This document shows positions 16,648 to 25,286 of a DNA stretch of 37,552 nucleotides, piece after piece (position 1 is the first letter of the stretch; the number at the start of each line of letters is the position of its first letter). Origin of the DNA: Bacteroides sp. (GTDB lineage: Bacteria > Bacillota > Clostridia > Lachnospirales > Lachnospiraceae). The notes under the pieces are model-generated. The model saw only the letters and a list, made by a program, of their open reading frames with translations, did no database searches and was not told where the DNA came from. The stretch spans positions 1 to 37,552 of the forward strand of contig JAMPBO010000023.1 in assembly GCA_023666705.1 (NCBI GenBank). Direction: 5' to 3'. A program made the translations under genes and the position numbers.

Positions 16648-18600
16648 ATGAGAGAGGTTTTCCTTGCCGGGACGGCAGGCTTTTGTTTTGGAGTAAAGAG
16701 AGCTGTGGATACAGTTTATAACGAAATTTCAGGTGTGGGAAATGAAAAGGTGTACACCTATGGTCCAATCATACACAACGAGGAGGTTGTGGCTGACTTA
16801 AAAGCAAAGGGGGTTACCATTTTAGGGGAGGACATCTTTGATAGCAGGGAAGCTGCCTGCTTATCAGGAAAGGTTATCATCCGTTCCCACGGGGTTGGGC
16901 GTGCCATATATAACAAGCTTAATAAGCTGGGACTTACGGTTATCGATGCCACTTGTCCTTTTGTAAAAAAAATTCATAAGATTGTGGATGAGGAAAGTGC
17001 AAAGGGAAGCCGTATCATTATCGTTGGCGACAGGCTCCATCCTGAGGTTACCGGCATCATAGGCTGGTGCAATACGGAGCCAATTGTTATAAATTCTGTT
17101 GAGGATGCGTCAAAAATTGACAAAATTATGGAAAAAAATGTGGTTTTGGTTGCACAAACTACATTTAATAGCATTAAATTTAAAGAATTAGTTGAATTTT
17201 TCCGAAAAAAAGATTATAATGTTTGTGTTTATAATACCATTTGTAATGCTACGCATGACAGACAGGAGGAAGCACGGAAGCTTGCAGGACGTGTTGACAC
17301 CATGATTGTCATTGGAGGCATGAAAAGCTCAAATACACAAAAGCTATATGACATGAGCAAAAAAGAATGCAAAAATACTTACTATATTCAGACACTCGTT
17401 GACTTGGATTTAACTGTTATAGAATCCGCTAAGAGGGTAGGTATTACGGCTGGGGCATCTACCCCAAAAAACATTATTAAGGAGGTTTATGACAGGATGT
17501 CAGAATTAAGCTTTGAGGAACTGCTCAAGCAGTCAGAGGAAAACCAAACAAAAATAAAACCTGGTAGTGTGGTGGAAGGAAAGATAATAGACGTTAAGCC
17601 TGACGAAATCGTTGTTGATATTCAGTACAAGGCAGATGGAATTATCACCAGAAATGAGTATTCAAACACTCCTAACCTGGACTTGACAACGGTTGTCAAG
17701 GTAGGAGATCCTATCAAAGTTAAGGTAATAAAGACAAATGACGGTGAGGGACAGGTCCTTCTTTCCTACAAGAAAGTTGCGGCTGAAAAATCATATGCAA
17801 TGCTGGAAGAGGCATTTGAAAACGAAACCGTGCTTAAGGCTAAGGTTACACAGGTCGTGGAAGGCGGTATAAGCGTTACGGTTGAGGAGTGCAAGGTATT
17901 TATACCTGCAAGTCTCGTTTCTGATGTATATGAGAAAAACTTAAACAAGTTTATGGATCAGGAAATTGAGTTTGTAATAACTGAATTCAATCCAAGGAAG
18001 AGAAGAATTATAGGAAACAGAAAGAAGCTTATTGTGGCGGCTAAGGCTGAAGCTGCAAGAAAGCTGTTTGACTCCATTCATATTGGGGATGTCGTAGAAG
18101 GTACTGTTAAGAATGTTACCTCCTTTGGTGCATTTATTGATTTGGGCGGAGCAGACGGACTTCTCCATATTTCAGAGATGTCATGGGGAAGGATTGAAGA
18201 CCCTAAGAGCATTCTTAAGGTTGGAGATAAGGTTAAAACATTTATTAAGGATATAAACGGTGAGAAGATTGCACTTAGCTTAAAGTTTGAGGATGCCAAT
18301 CCTTGGGTAAAGGCAGGAGAAAAGTACACAGTCGGAAGTGAAGTTACCGGAAAGGTAGCAAGAATGACAGCATTTGGTGCATTTGTTGAGCTTGAGCCTG
18401 GTGTGGATGCACTGTTGCATGTTTCACAGATTTCAAATGAGCATGTTGAAAAGCCGGAGGATGTATTTAAGATTGGACAGGAAATTACTGCTAAGGTTGT
18501 GGACTTCAAGCAGGAGGACAAAAAAATCAGTCTCAGCATAAAGGCAATGCTTAAGCCTGAGGAAGATGCTCAGGACGAAGAGGAATCAGTGGAGGAATAA
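16648..18600 (+). CDS. ispH: Bifunctional IspH / S1 RNA-binding protein
   Basis: 650-residue fusion. Residues 1 to about 285 are 4-hydroxy-3-methylbut-2-enyl diphosphate reductase, the last step of the non-mevalonate isoprenoid pathway, with Fe-S ligands C13 (GFCFGVKRAV), C103 (ATCPFVKKIH) and C199 (TICNATHDRQEE). From about 300 on lie four S1 RNA-binding domains. The last two are the best conserved (GTVKNVTSFGAFIDLGGADGLLHISEM and GKVARMTAFGAFVELEPGVDALLHVSQI, read in parts). A highly acidic tail ends the protein. No stop or frameshift separates the parts. This fusion is a recurrent Clostridia feature; why the two activities are joined is not known to me. Confidence 0.95.
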   Translation: MREVFLAGTAGFCFGVKRAVDTVYNEISGVGNEKVYTYGPIIHNEEVVADLKAKGVTILGEDIFDSREAACLSGKVIIRSHGVGRAIYNKLNKLGLTVIDATCPFVKKIHKIVDEESAKGSRIIIVGDRLHPEVTGIIGWCNTEPIVINSVEDASKIDKIMEKNVVLVAQTTFNSIKFKELVEFFRKKDYNVCVYNTICNATHDRQEEARKLAGRVDTMIVIGGMKSSNTQKLYDMSKKECKNTYYIQTLVDLDLTVIESAKRVGITAGASTPKNIIKEVYDRMSELSFEELLKQSEENQTKIKPGSVVEGKIIDVKPDEIVVDIQYKADGIITRNEYSNTPNLDLTTVVKVGDPIKVKVIKTNDGEGQVLLSYKKVAAEKSYAMLEEAFENETVLKAKVTQVVEGGISVTVEECKVFIPASLVSDVYEKNLNKFMDQEIEFVITEFNPRKRRIIGNRKKLIVAAKAEAARKLFDSIHIGDVVEGTVKNVTSFGAFIDLGGADGLLHISEMSWGRIEDPKSILKVGDKVKTFIKDINGEKIALSLKFEDANPWVKAGEKYTVGSEVTGKVARMTAFGAFVELEPGVDALLHVSQISNEHVEKPEDVFKIGQEITAKVVDFKQEDKKISLSIKAMLKPEEDAQDEEESVEE

Positions 18601-18606
18601 TTTAAT

Positions 18607-19386
18607 ATGGCATATGGGTACGAGCAATTCAAAAAGGATGTATACAGACTGACAAACATCAATTTGGATATGTACAAGGAACGCCAGATGAAACGAAGGA
18701 TTGAGTCCCTTATTGACAGAAAGGGATTTAAGGGCTTCGATGATTTTTACAAAGGTATGGAACAGGACAAAGCACTGCTTCGTACCTTTGTTAGTTATCT
18801 TACAATAAATGTATCGCAGTTTTACCGCAATCCGGGACAGTGGGAGACATTTGAAAAAGAAATGATACCATATCTGAGAAAGTGCTATGGTGATAAGATA
18901 ACCATCTGGAGTGCGGCATGCTCTACGGGAGACGAGCCGTATACATTGGCAATGATTATGTCAAAGTATTTACCAACGAGTAAAATCAAAATCATCGCCA
19001 CGGATATTGATGAGGATGTAATTGCTTTTGCAAAGGAAGGCATTTATACCGAAAAGAGTCTGGTTGATTTGCCTGAGGAATATAAGAAGCGGCATTTCAA
19101 AAAGGTAGATAATTATCACAGCCAGATATCAGATGAGATAAAAGCCTGCGTAACCTTCAAAAAGCATAATCTTTTGGAGGATGCATATTTAAAGGATGTA
19201 AGCATGATTGTGTGCAGAAATGTTGTGATTTATTTTACGGAGGACGCAAAGGATGAGGTGTACCGCAAATTTTACAAATCACTATCTAAGGATGGATTGT
19301 TGTTTATAGGCAATACAGAACAGATTTTGCGGGCAAAGGAAATGGGATTTCAGGCTATTAAAACATTCTTTTACAAAAAAATGTAA
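18607..19386 (+). CDS. cheR: CheR-type protein-glutamate methyltransferase
   Basis: 259-residue SAM-dependent enzyme that methylates glutamates of chemoreceptors. The N-terminal alpha-helical domain has MYKERQMKRRIESLIDRKGF and TINVSQFYRNPGQWE. The SAM-binding core has IWSAACSTGDEPYTLAMI and IIATDIDEDVIAFAKEGIY. CRNVVIYF and LFIGNTEQI are further family landmarks. It lies only six bases after ispH and apart from any visible che operon. Motility or sensing is implied but other chemotaxis genes are not in the window. Confidence 0.95.
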   Translation: MAYGYEQFKKDVYRLTNINLDMYKERQMKRRIESLIDRKGFKGFDDFYKGMEQDKALLRTFVSYLTINVSQFYRNPGQWETFEKEMIPYLRKCYGDKITIWSAACSTGDEPYTLAMIMSKYLPTSKIKIIATDIDEDVIAFAKEGIYTEKSLVDLPEEYKKRHFKKVDNYHSQISDEIKACVTFKKHNLLEDAYLKDVSMIVCRNVVIYFTEDAKDEVYRKFYKSLSKDGLLFIGNTEQILRAKEMGFQAIKTFFYKKM

Positions 19387-19394
19387 GTCATGGC

Positions 19395-19423
19395 TTGATT
19401 TATTTTCTCCAATATGATATAGT
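19395..19423 (+). promoter_or_regulatory. Extended -10 sigma-A promoter for rplS block
   Basis: TTGATT (19395-19400), 17 bases, TATAGT (19418-19423), with TG one base before the -10 (19415-19416). Start near 19430 leaves a leader of about 75 bases before rplS, long enough for autoregulation by L19, though I cannot recognise a specific leader motif. Confidence 0.75.
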
Positions 19424-19504
19424 GTCCTAGTTGTGAAAAAAGGGATGGTCCTCTGTATCTTTGTATGATATAAGAACGTCTAAATTATTTAGGAGGTCAC
19501 ACAA

Positions 19505-19855
19505 ATGAACACAAACGAGATTATCAAGAACATTGAGGCTGCCCAGATGAAAGAAGTTACACAGTTTAATGTTGGTGATACGATTAAGGTATACGCTAAG
19601 ATTAAAGAGGGCGAGAGAGAAAGAGTACAGGCTTTTGAGGGAACAGTTCTTAAGAAGCAGGGCGGAAGCTGCAGGGAGACATTCACGGTAAGAAAGAATT
19701 CGAACGGTGTCGGTGTTGAAAAAACATGGCCGCTTCATTCCCCAACTATCGAGAAGATAGAGGTTATCAGAAGAGGTAAGGTAAGACGTGCAAAGCTTAA
19801 CTACTTACGTGACAGAGTTGGTAAGAAGGCTAAGGTAAAAGAGCTTGTAAAATAA
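19505..19855 (+). CDS. rplS: 50S ribosomal protein L19
   Basis: 116 residues, standard L19 length. It contains [54 protein letters not shown] (read in parts) and the C-terminal [31 protein letters not shown] precedes the start. It has its own promoter and a strong terminator. It heads the block that continues with signal peptidases and rbgA, as in Bacillus, and RbgA itself works in 50S assembly. Confidence 0.99.
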   Translation: MNTNEIIKNIEAAQMKEVTQFNVGDTIKVYAKIKEGERERVQAFEGTVLKKQGGSCRETFTVRKNSNGVGVEKTWPLHSPTIEKIEVIRRGKVRRAKLNYLRDRVGKKAKVKELVK

Positions 19856-19884
19856 TGAACGAAGGTTCTTTATGTATGATCAGG

Positions 19885-19915
19885 ATGACTGGAGATAAAA
19901 GCTCCAGTCATTTTT
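19885..19915 (+). terminator. Rho-independent terminator after rplS
   Basis: ATGACTGGAG (19885-19894) and CTCCAGTCAT (19902-19911) form a perfect 10-bp stem with a 7-base loop, and the stem runs into TTTTT. It should separate rplS strongly from lepB, or act as a partial terminator. Confidence 0.92.
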
Positions 19916-20012
19916 AAAATAACAGGAAATTTTCGTTGGTTTCTTTATGAAAGGCTTTCGTTTATGGGAAGTACTAAGCAATGGAACTGATAGTAAAAAT
20001 AGGTGACATAAT

Positions 20013-20615
20013 ATGAAACGTACAACAAATATGCTTGAAATAAAAATAAAGGATAAGTCAGCTAAAAAGTCTGTCAAAAAAACAAAGGGTAGGATTTTCA
20101 AAGGTATTTTTAACTGGATTATTCTTGTTTTTGTTGCCGTAGTAATGGGATATGCCTTTGTTGTGTTTGGTTTTCAGACCATTCATGTTGTAGGACCGTC
20201 AATGAATGATACATTAAAGGACGGGCAGGTTGTTGTCGTAAACAAGCTGTGCTATAAGTTTGGCAGTGTGGAGCGGTATGACATCGTTGCCTTTTCGCTG
20301 GTGGAAAACGATGATTACTACGACATAAAACGGGTAATCGGGATGCCGGGAGAGACGGTATCAATTGCGGATGGTGTTTTGTATATTGACGGACAGCCGC
20401 TTGGAACCAGTGTTATTACAGGCAGTATATTGACGGAGGGGATTGCAAAGAAGGGTGTAACCCTCGGTGACAATGAATACTTTTTACTGGGCGATAACGT
20501 GAATAACAGCGAGGATTCACGATATACCAATATAGGAAACGTAAGCAGTGCGGAAATACTGGGCAAAGTTATATATACATGGAGCCCAAAGGAAAGCAGA
20601 GGAACGGTTAAATGA
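20013..20615 (+). CDS. lepB: Signal peptidase I (first copy)
   Basis: 200-residue S26 membrane protease that removes signal peptides from exported proteins. About 28 basic cytosolic residues precede one membrane helix (about 30-55). The catalytic Ser is S63 in GPSMNDTL and the general-base Lys is K106 in YDIKRVIGMPGE, followed by the GDN box FLLGDNVNNSEDSR. Length and one-helix layout are Gram-positive type. Its last four bases overlap the rbgA start (ATGA). A second, distinct copy lies just beyond rbgA. Confidence 0.95.
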   Translation: MKRTTNMLEIKIKDKSAKKSVKKTKGRIFKGIFNWIILVFVAVVMGYAFVVFGFQTIHVVGPSMNDTLKDGQVVVVNKLCYKFGSVERYDIVAFSLVENDDYYDIKRVIGMPGETVSIADGVLYIDGQPLGTSVITGSILTEGIAKKGVTLGDNEYFLLGDNVNNSEDSRYTNIGNVSSAEILGKVIYTWSPKESRGTVK

Positions 20616-21445
20616 ACATTCAGTGGTACCCGGGTCATATGACAAAGGCAAAAAGGATGATGCAGGAGGATATCAAGCTGATTGATATTGTGGTGGAGCT
20701 TTTGGATGCAAGGGCACCGATGAGCAGTAAAAATCCGGATATTGATACACTTGCATTAAATAAATATCGTCTGGTTATATTAAATAAATATGACCTGGCA
20801 GACAGCAGGGCTACAGCCACATGGGAAAAATATTTCAAGGATAAGGGATATTTTGTCACCTGCCTTGACTCAAGAAAAAATACGGGTATGAAATCAGTGA
20901 CTGATACGATTATGGAAGCCTGCCGTGAGAAGACAGAGCGTGACCGGAAAAGGGGAATTATCAACCGGCCGATTCGTGCCATGGTTGTAGGGATTCCGAA
21001 TGTCGGCAAATCAACATTTATTAATTCATATGCAAAAAAGGCATGTACCAAGGTTGGAAATAAGCCGGGTGTCACAAAGGGAAAGCAGTGGATTCGGATA
21101 AACAAAAATGTTGAACTGCTGGATACACCAGGGATTTTATGGCCGAAGTTTGAGGACGAGCGGGTGGGCTTAAATCTTGCTTATATCGGTTCCATCAATG
21201 ACAATATTATATCCATGAGTGACCTTGCACTGGGGCTGATTGCGTTTTTGAAAAAAAATTATTGTAATGTATTGCAGGATAGGTATAATATAGATATTGA
21301 GAAACAGGATTTTGAGATTCTTCGGGATATCGCTGTAAACAGACAATGTATCCAAAAAGGAAATGAACCGGATATTGAAAAGGCTTCCATTTTACTGTTT
21401 GATGATTTTAGAAGTGGAAAGCTTGGAAGAATAAGCTTGGAATAG
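20612..21445 (+). CDS. rbgA: Ribosome biogenesis GTPase RbgA (YlqF)
   Basis: 277-residue circularly permuted GTPase required for late 50S subunit assembly. It opens with the diagnostic IQWYPGHMTKAKRMM. The G4 motif (NKYDLAD) comes before the G1 P-loop (GIPNVGKST) and G3 (DTPGIL), which is the permuted order. A C-terminal RNA-binding-like region follows. Its start overlaps lepB by four bases. rplS-rbgA-rnhB proximity is conserved in Firmicutes and fits its ribosomal role. Confidence 0.97.
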   Translation: MNIQWYPGHMTKAKRMMQEDIKLIDIVVELLDARAPMSSKNPDIDTLALNKYRLVILNKYDLADSRATATWEKYFKDKGYFVTCLDSRKNTGMKSVTDTIMEACREKTERDRKRGIINRPIRAMVVGIPNVGKSTFINSYAKKACTKVGNKPGVTKGKQWIRINKNVELLDTPGILWPKFEDERVGLNLAYIGSINDNIISMSDLALGLIAFLKKNYCNVLQDRYNIDIEKQDFEILRDIAVNRQCIQKGNEPDIEKASILLFDDFRSGKLGRISLE

Positions 21446-21458
21446 GAGTTGACCTATC

Positions 21459-22271
21459 ATGGGTTTTAAAAAGAAGAAAAACGACAAGGAAATAGAACAA
21501 AAGACGGAAAACACTTCCGCTTCAGAAGAAAAAACAGAGGAAGCTGCCACGGCAGAGGTATCTGATTCTGGGGAAGAAAAGTCATTGGAGGACAAGGAAA
21601 AAACGACTTCTGATGTAAAAGAAGAACATGCTCCTGAGGATTCCTCCGAAGCTTTGGATGACGAATCGGAAGAAAACAAGGAACAAAAAAAGAAAAAACG
21701 GAAGAAAAAAGAAAAGAAGCCGGAGAAAAAGCCGGAGGACGTCAATATTGTTAAGGAGCTGCTAAGCCTTATCGTGTACATAGGCATAGTTGTTTTGCTG
21801 TGTTATTTTATAATCAATTTTGTAGGCTGCCGTTCGAGAGTGGACGGAGATTCCATGAATGCTACCCTTCAGGATGGAGACAATCTTTGGGTGGATAAGC
21901 TCTCTTACACCTTTGGCAAGCCTGACCGTTTCGATATCATTATATTTAATTATGATGAAAATACAACTTATGTTAAGAGAATTATAGGTCTGCCGGGCGA
22001 GACGGTGCGGATTGACCAGAAAGGGCAGATTTTCATCAACGAGCAGCTGCTCGTGGAAAATTATGGTCTGGAGGCGATTCATGCCAATAATCTTGGAAGG
22101 GCGAACCAGCCTGTTTTATTGGGCGAGGATGAATATTTTGTATTAGGCGACAACAGAAATAACAGCTCAGACAGCCGATGGCCTGATGTTGGAAATGTAC
22201 ACAAGGAGGATATCGTTGGAAAGGTTGTGCTAAGAATCTATCCGTTTAAGAGCTTTGGCTTTGTAAAATAA
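21459..22271 (+). CDS. lepB: Signal peptidase I with charged N-terminal tail
   Basis: 270 residues. The C-terminal 165 are a normal type I signal peptidase: one membrane helix at about 104-126, catalytic S132 in VDGDSMNATL, K173 in YVKRIIGLPGE, and FVLGDNRNNSSDSRWPDVG. The first 100 residues are an extremely Glu/Lys-rich, Ser/Thr-containing cytosolic extension with no hydrophobic stretch, ending in a Lys run (KKKKRKKKEKKPEKKPED). The purpose of the extension is unknown; it could bind the membrane surface or the translocon. The ATG at 21459 is preceded by AGGAG. Confidence 0.93.
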   Translation: MGFKKKKNDKEIEQKTENTSASEEKTEEAATAEVSDSGEEKSLEDKEKTTSDVKEEHAPEDSSEALDDESEENKEQKKKKRKKKEKKPEKKPEDVNIVKELLSLIVYIGIVVLLCYFIINFVGCRSRVDGDSMNATLQDGDNLWVDKLSYTFGKPDRFDIIIFNYDENTTYVKRIIGLPGETVRIDQKGQIFINEQLLVENYGLEAIHANNLGRANQPVLLGEDEYFVLGDNRNNSSDSRWPDVGNVHKEDIVGKVVLRIYPFKSFGFVK

Positions 22272-22285
22272 CATGTAAGAAAGGT

Positions 22286-22345
22286 GGGCTGCCGCACTAA
22301 GAATATTTATGCCATAAACAGTTTCTTAGTGTGACAGCCCTATTT
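22286..22345 (+). terminator. Terminator-like hairpin before rnhB
   Basis: GGGCTGCCGCACTAAGAA (22286-22303) pairs with TTCTTAGTGTGACAGCCC (22323-22340), with one C-A mismatch and one G-T wobble and a 19-base loop, then TATTTTA. It ends just before the rnhB start, so readthrough, not full stop, is likely. CTTAGTGTGACAG is shared with the terminator at 14550. Confidence 0.7.
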
Positions 22346-22353
22346 TAAAAGGT

Positions 22354-23127
22354 ATGAACATAGGAGAAATTAAGAGTATATTCAAAACGATACAGGAGGA
22401 TGACCGTGACGGACTGGAAAAATTTGCAGCGGAGTTTGGTGCGGATACCCGAAGCGGTGTCATAGCAGTTGTAAATGCCGCAAAAAAGAAAATCGAGGCG
22501 TACGATAACGAGCTTTTGAGAACAGACAAGCTGTATGCATTTGAAAAAAAATATGCCGCCATGGGCATGAAATACATATGTGGGATTGATGAGGTGGGCA
22601 GGGGTCCCTTGGCAGGACCTGTTGTTACCTGTGCCGTTATACTGCCACAGGACGAAAAAATTCTTTATTTAAATGATTCAAAGCAATTATCAGCACGTAA
22701 GAGAGAGGAGCTTTATGACGTGATAACCAGTCGTGCCGTCTCTTACGGAATTGGCATTTCAAGCGAGACAAGAATAGATGAGATAAATATTTTACAGGCA
22801 ACCTATGAGGCAATGCGGATGTCAATTGGGAATTTAAAGGTAAAGCCTGATATTCTTTTAAATGATGCAGTTAAAATACCTAATGTCAACATTACCCAGG
22901 TGCCGATAATAAAAGGGGATACATTATCTGCGTCCATAGCAGCCGCAAGCATTGTGGCAAAGGTGACAAGGGACCGGATGATGGCGGAGTATGACAAGCT
23001 CTATCCCGGCTATGACTTTGGAAGTAATATGGGATATGGCTCCCCAAAGCATATAGCGGCAATAAAGTCGATGGGATTATGTGAGATACATAGAAGGAGC
23101 TTTACGGGAAACTTTGTGGATCTGTAG
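22354..23127 (+). CDS. rnhB: Ribonuclease HII
   Basis: 257-residue enzyme that cuts RNA in RNA-DNA hybrids and single ribonucleotides in DNA. The core begins ICGIDEVGRGPLAGPV with catalytic D79 and E80. DSKQLSARKREELY, ASIVAKVTRDRMM and the C-terminal NMGYGSPKHIAAI/HRRSFTGNF follow. The 75-residue N-terminal extension (MNIGEIKSIF onward) matches that of Bacillus RnhB, supporting the ATG at 22354 despite a poor ribosome site (AAAGG just one base away). Confidence 0.96.
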   Translation: MNIGEIKSIFKTIQEDDRDGLEKFAAEFGADTRSGVIAVVNAAKKKIEAYDNELLRTDKLYAFEKKYAAMGMKYICGIDEVGRGPLAGPVVTCAVILPQDEKILYLNDSKQLSARKREELYDVITSRAVSYGIGISSETRIDEINILQATYEAMRMSIGNLKVKPDILLNDAVKIPNVNITQVPIIKGDTLSASIAAASIVAKVTRDRMMAEYDKLYPGYDFGSNMGYGSPKHIAAIKSMGLCEIHRRSFTGNFVDL

Positions 23128-23163
23128 TGCCAAGCCTGTATTGGATACGATTGGAGTGTATGT

Positions 23164-24921
23164 ATGAATATATCTGACAGGGGAATGAACCCCAATGTAG
23201 GACGGGAACTGAATCAGGTTTTTACCAAGGAGCAGATAAGTGCCATAAAAAATGCGGACGGTCAGTCGGCAAATGCACAGATTGCAAGGGTTGCAGTGGG
23301 AGAAATGTTTCGGGGACAAATTCTTGATATAACGAACAATCAGGTGAGTATTGCCCTTGATGGAAAAGGCATTTTAAGTGCGAGAATGCTCGATTCGGTG
23401 AATCTTAACATAGGCGATACCCTTTCCTTTCTTGTGCAGGAAAATGACGGGGTCAATGTTATGATAAAGCCTCAGGCAGAGCCGGCAGACGCAGTTAAGG
23501 ACAATGCTATTTTTAAAATTCTGGAGGGCAACAATCTGATGCCTACCGAAAAAAACTATCAGATTGCCGAGTCGCTGATGAATCGTGGAATGTCCGTTGA
23601 CAAAGGACATATGCAGCAGATTATGCAGCAGTCCTACAAGTTTCCTGATGCATCCATTGATACGTTAACCGCTTTGAATAAGCTTGGGATTGAGGTAAAT
23701 GATGCAAATATACAACAGTATACGGATTATATGAATAACTCCCATCAGCTATCAGGAAATTTAAATTCATTAGCCACAGAGCTGGCTGACTTTTTCACTG
23801 CCGAAATACAGGGTATGGCAGAAGCAGGGGAGACACAAAGCACGGATGCCATGCTTGCTAAGAATAATATGGTGCTTGAAATAATATCGGATAGCGTTGA
23901 TATGCCCTCGGAGGCAGTAAAGGATGTAGTCATTCATGCAAATAAGGAAGTTGGAACGGGAATAAGTAACAGCGAAAACATGGCAGCCCTAAAAAACAAT
24001 GGATTGCAGGACACGGCAGGAAACAAGGGAGTCCCTGATGCAGTGGGCAATACCATGGAAGCTGCCATAAGTGAGTTTTCCGACAAAACGGGCATGGAAA
24101 GCGGAACCGTAAAAGTGATTTTTGACAAGCTTTCCTCCATGGGCTTTCACAATGAGGATTTGTCAATGCTTGCCAAAGAATCAGACACGCCGGTTAAGCT
24201 GTTAAATAACATAAATAAAATATTGGAAAACAATAAAGAGCAGATACCCGTGGAGACCGTTAAGAGCTTTTTTACGTCCCCTGAATATAACAGCATGTTA
24301 GGGGAGGCAACAGGTAAAAAATTCTCCATTAATCCAAGGGATATGCAGGAGCCAAAAGAGCTTGATGACCTGTACAACAAAATATATGAGAAGACCAATA
24401 AGCTGATGAATACCCTCTCGAAGGCAGGAACAGGCGGAGCGGGGGGAGAGACCTTAAATAACACCGCAAAAAGTGTTCAGGAAAGAATTGATTTTATGCA
24501 AAATCTTAACAATATGTATGCATATGCACAAATACCTGTAAAAACTGCGGGAAACGAAATGAATTCAGAGCTTTTTGTATATATGAACAAGAGAGCCATG
24601 AAGGATGCAAAGGATGAGGTAAGTGCCTTACTTCATCTTGACATGGAGCATTTGGGAGCGACGGATGTTCATGTAAGTCTGCATGGAAGCACGGTGCACA
24701 CAAGATTTTATGTTGAGGATGAGGAAAGTGCACGTATTATAGATGAGCATATGACAATGCTGGAAAAAGCAATTAACGACAGCGGCTACAGTCTGACCAA
24801 TGAGGTGATAGCAAGGGAACCGTCACTTGCAAAGCCGGCAACCAACATGGTTGTGGATGAAATGCTTGGAAATGATTTGGAACAAAGCGTAAAGCGATAT
24901 TCATTTGATATAAGAATGTAG
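23164..24921 (+). CDS. FliK C-terminal-like protein (YlqG-like)
   Basis: 585 residues, soluble, no signal peptide or membrane helix. The first 100 residues contain a small beta-rich segment (GQILDITNNQVSIALDGKGILSAR). The middle is low-complexity, Asn/Asp/Met-rich and helical. The last 120 residues (EVSALLHLDMEHLGATDVHVSL, VHTRFYVEDEESARIIDEHM, LEKAINDSGYSL) have the look of the flagellar hook-length control FliK C-terminal domain. The gene sits between rnhB and a FlhB C-terminal-like gene, as ylqG does in Bacillus. It probably belongs to an export-control module; molecular function unproven. Confidence 0.75.
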   Translation: MNISDRGMNPNVGRELNQVFTKEQISAIKNADGQSANAQIARVAVGEMFRGQILDITNNQVSIALDGKGILSARMLDSVNLNIGDTLSFLVQENDGVNVMIKPQAEPADAVKDNAIFKILEGNNLMPTEKNYQIAESLMNRGMSVDKGHMQQIMQQSYKFPDASIDTLTALNKLGIEVNDANIQQYTDYMNNSHQLSGNLNSLATELADFFTAEIQGMAEAGETQSTDAMLAKNNMVLEIISDSVDMPSEAVKDVVIHANKEVGTGISNSENMAALKNNGLQDTAGNKGVPDAVGNTMEAAISEFSDKTGMESGTVKVIFDKLSSMGFHNEDLSMLAKESDTPVKLLNNINKILENNKEQIPVETVKSFFTSPEYNSMLGEATGKKFSINPRDMQEPKELDDLYNKIYEKTNKLMNTLSKAGTGGAGGETLNNTAKSVQERIDFMQNLNNMYAYAQIPVKTAGNEMNSELFVYMNKRAMKDAKDEVSALLHLDMEHLGATDVHVSLHGSTVHTRFYVEDEESARIIDEHMTMLEKAINDSGYSLTNEVIAREPSLAKPATNMVVDEMLGNDLEQSVKRYSFDIRM

Positions 24922-24929
24922 GTGATAAT

Positions 24930-25229
24930 ATGGCGTCATTACAAAATAAAAATGAGGGCGAAAAAAGAAAAAAGGCAGTTGCACTGCTGTATGACCCGTC
25001 CAATCAGGCACCGCAGGTTGTGGCATCAGGTAAGGGGGCATTGGCAGATAAAATCATTGACAAAGCAAAGGAAAGCGATGTTCCGTTGTATAAGGATACC
25101 AACCTTGCAGACACCTTGCTAAAGCTGGATATCGGAGACTGTATACCGCCTGAGCTTTATGGCGTTGTTGCGGAGATACTCGTGTATGTGGACCGGATGG
25201 ACAAAATACGGGCAAAGATTAAAAAATAA
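24930..25229 (+). CDS. FlhB C-terminal-like protein (YlqH/FlhX)
   Basis: 99 residues resembling the cytoplasmic switch domain of FlhB/YscU without the membrane part: KAVALLYDPSNQAPQVVASGKGALADKI (read in parts), SDVPLYKDTNLADTLLKLDIGDCIPPELYGVVAEILVYV. The self-cleaving NPTH motif of true FlhB is replaced around YDPSNQAP, so autocleavage is not expected. Its start is eight bases after the FliK-like stop, with GGTGATA upstream. FlhB C-terminal domains contact FliK in flagellar export, so adjacency to a FliK-like gene makes a functional pair likely. Confidence 0.85.
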   Translation: MASLQNKNEGEKRKKAVALLYDPSNQAPQVVASGKGALADKIIDKAKESDVPLYKDTNLADTLLKLDIGDCIPPELYGVVAEILVYVDRMDKIRAKIKK

Positions 25230-25286
25230 GGGAAATAGGCAAAAGCATACCGATGAAAAACGTGCAGGAAACAGGGAGGAATTACT

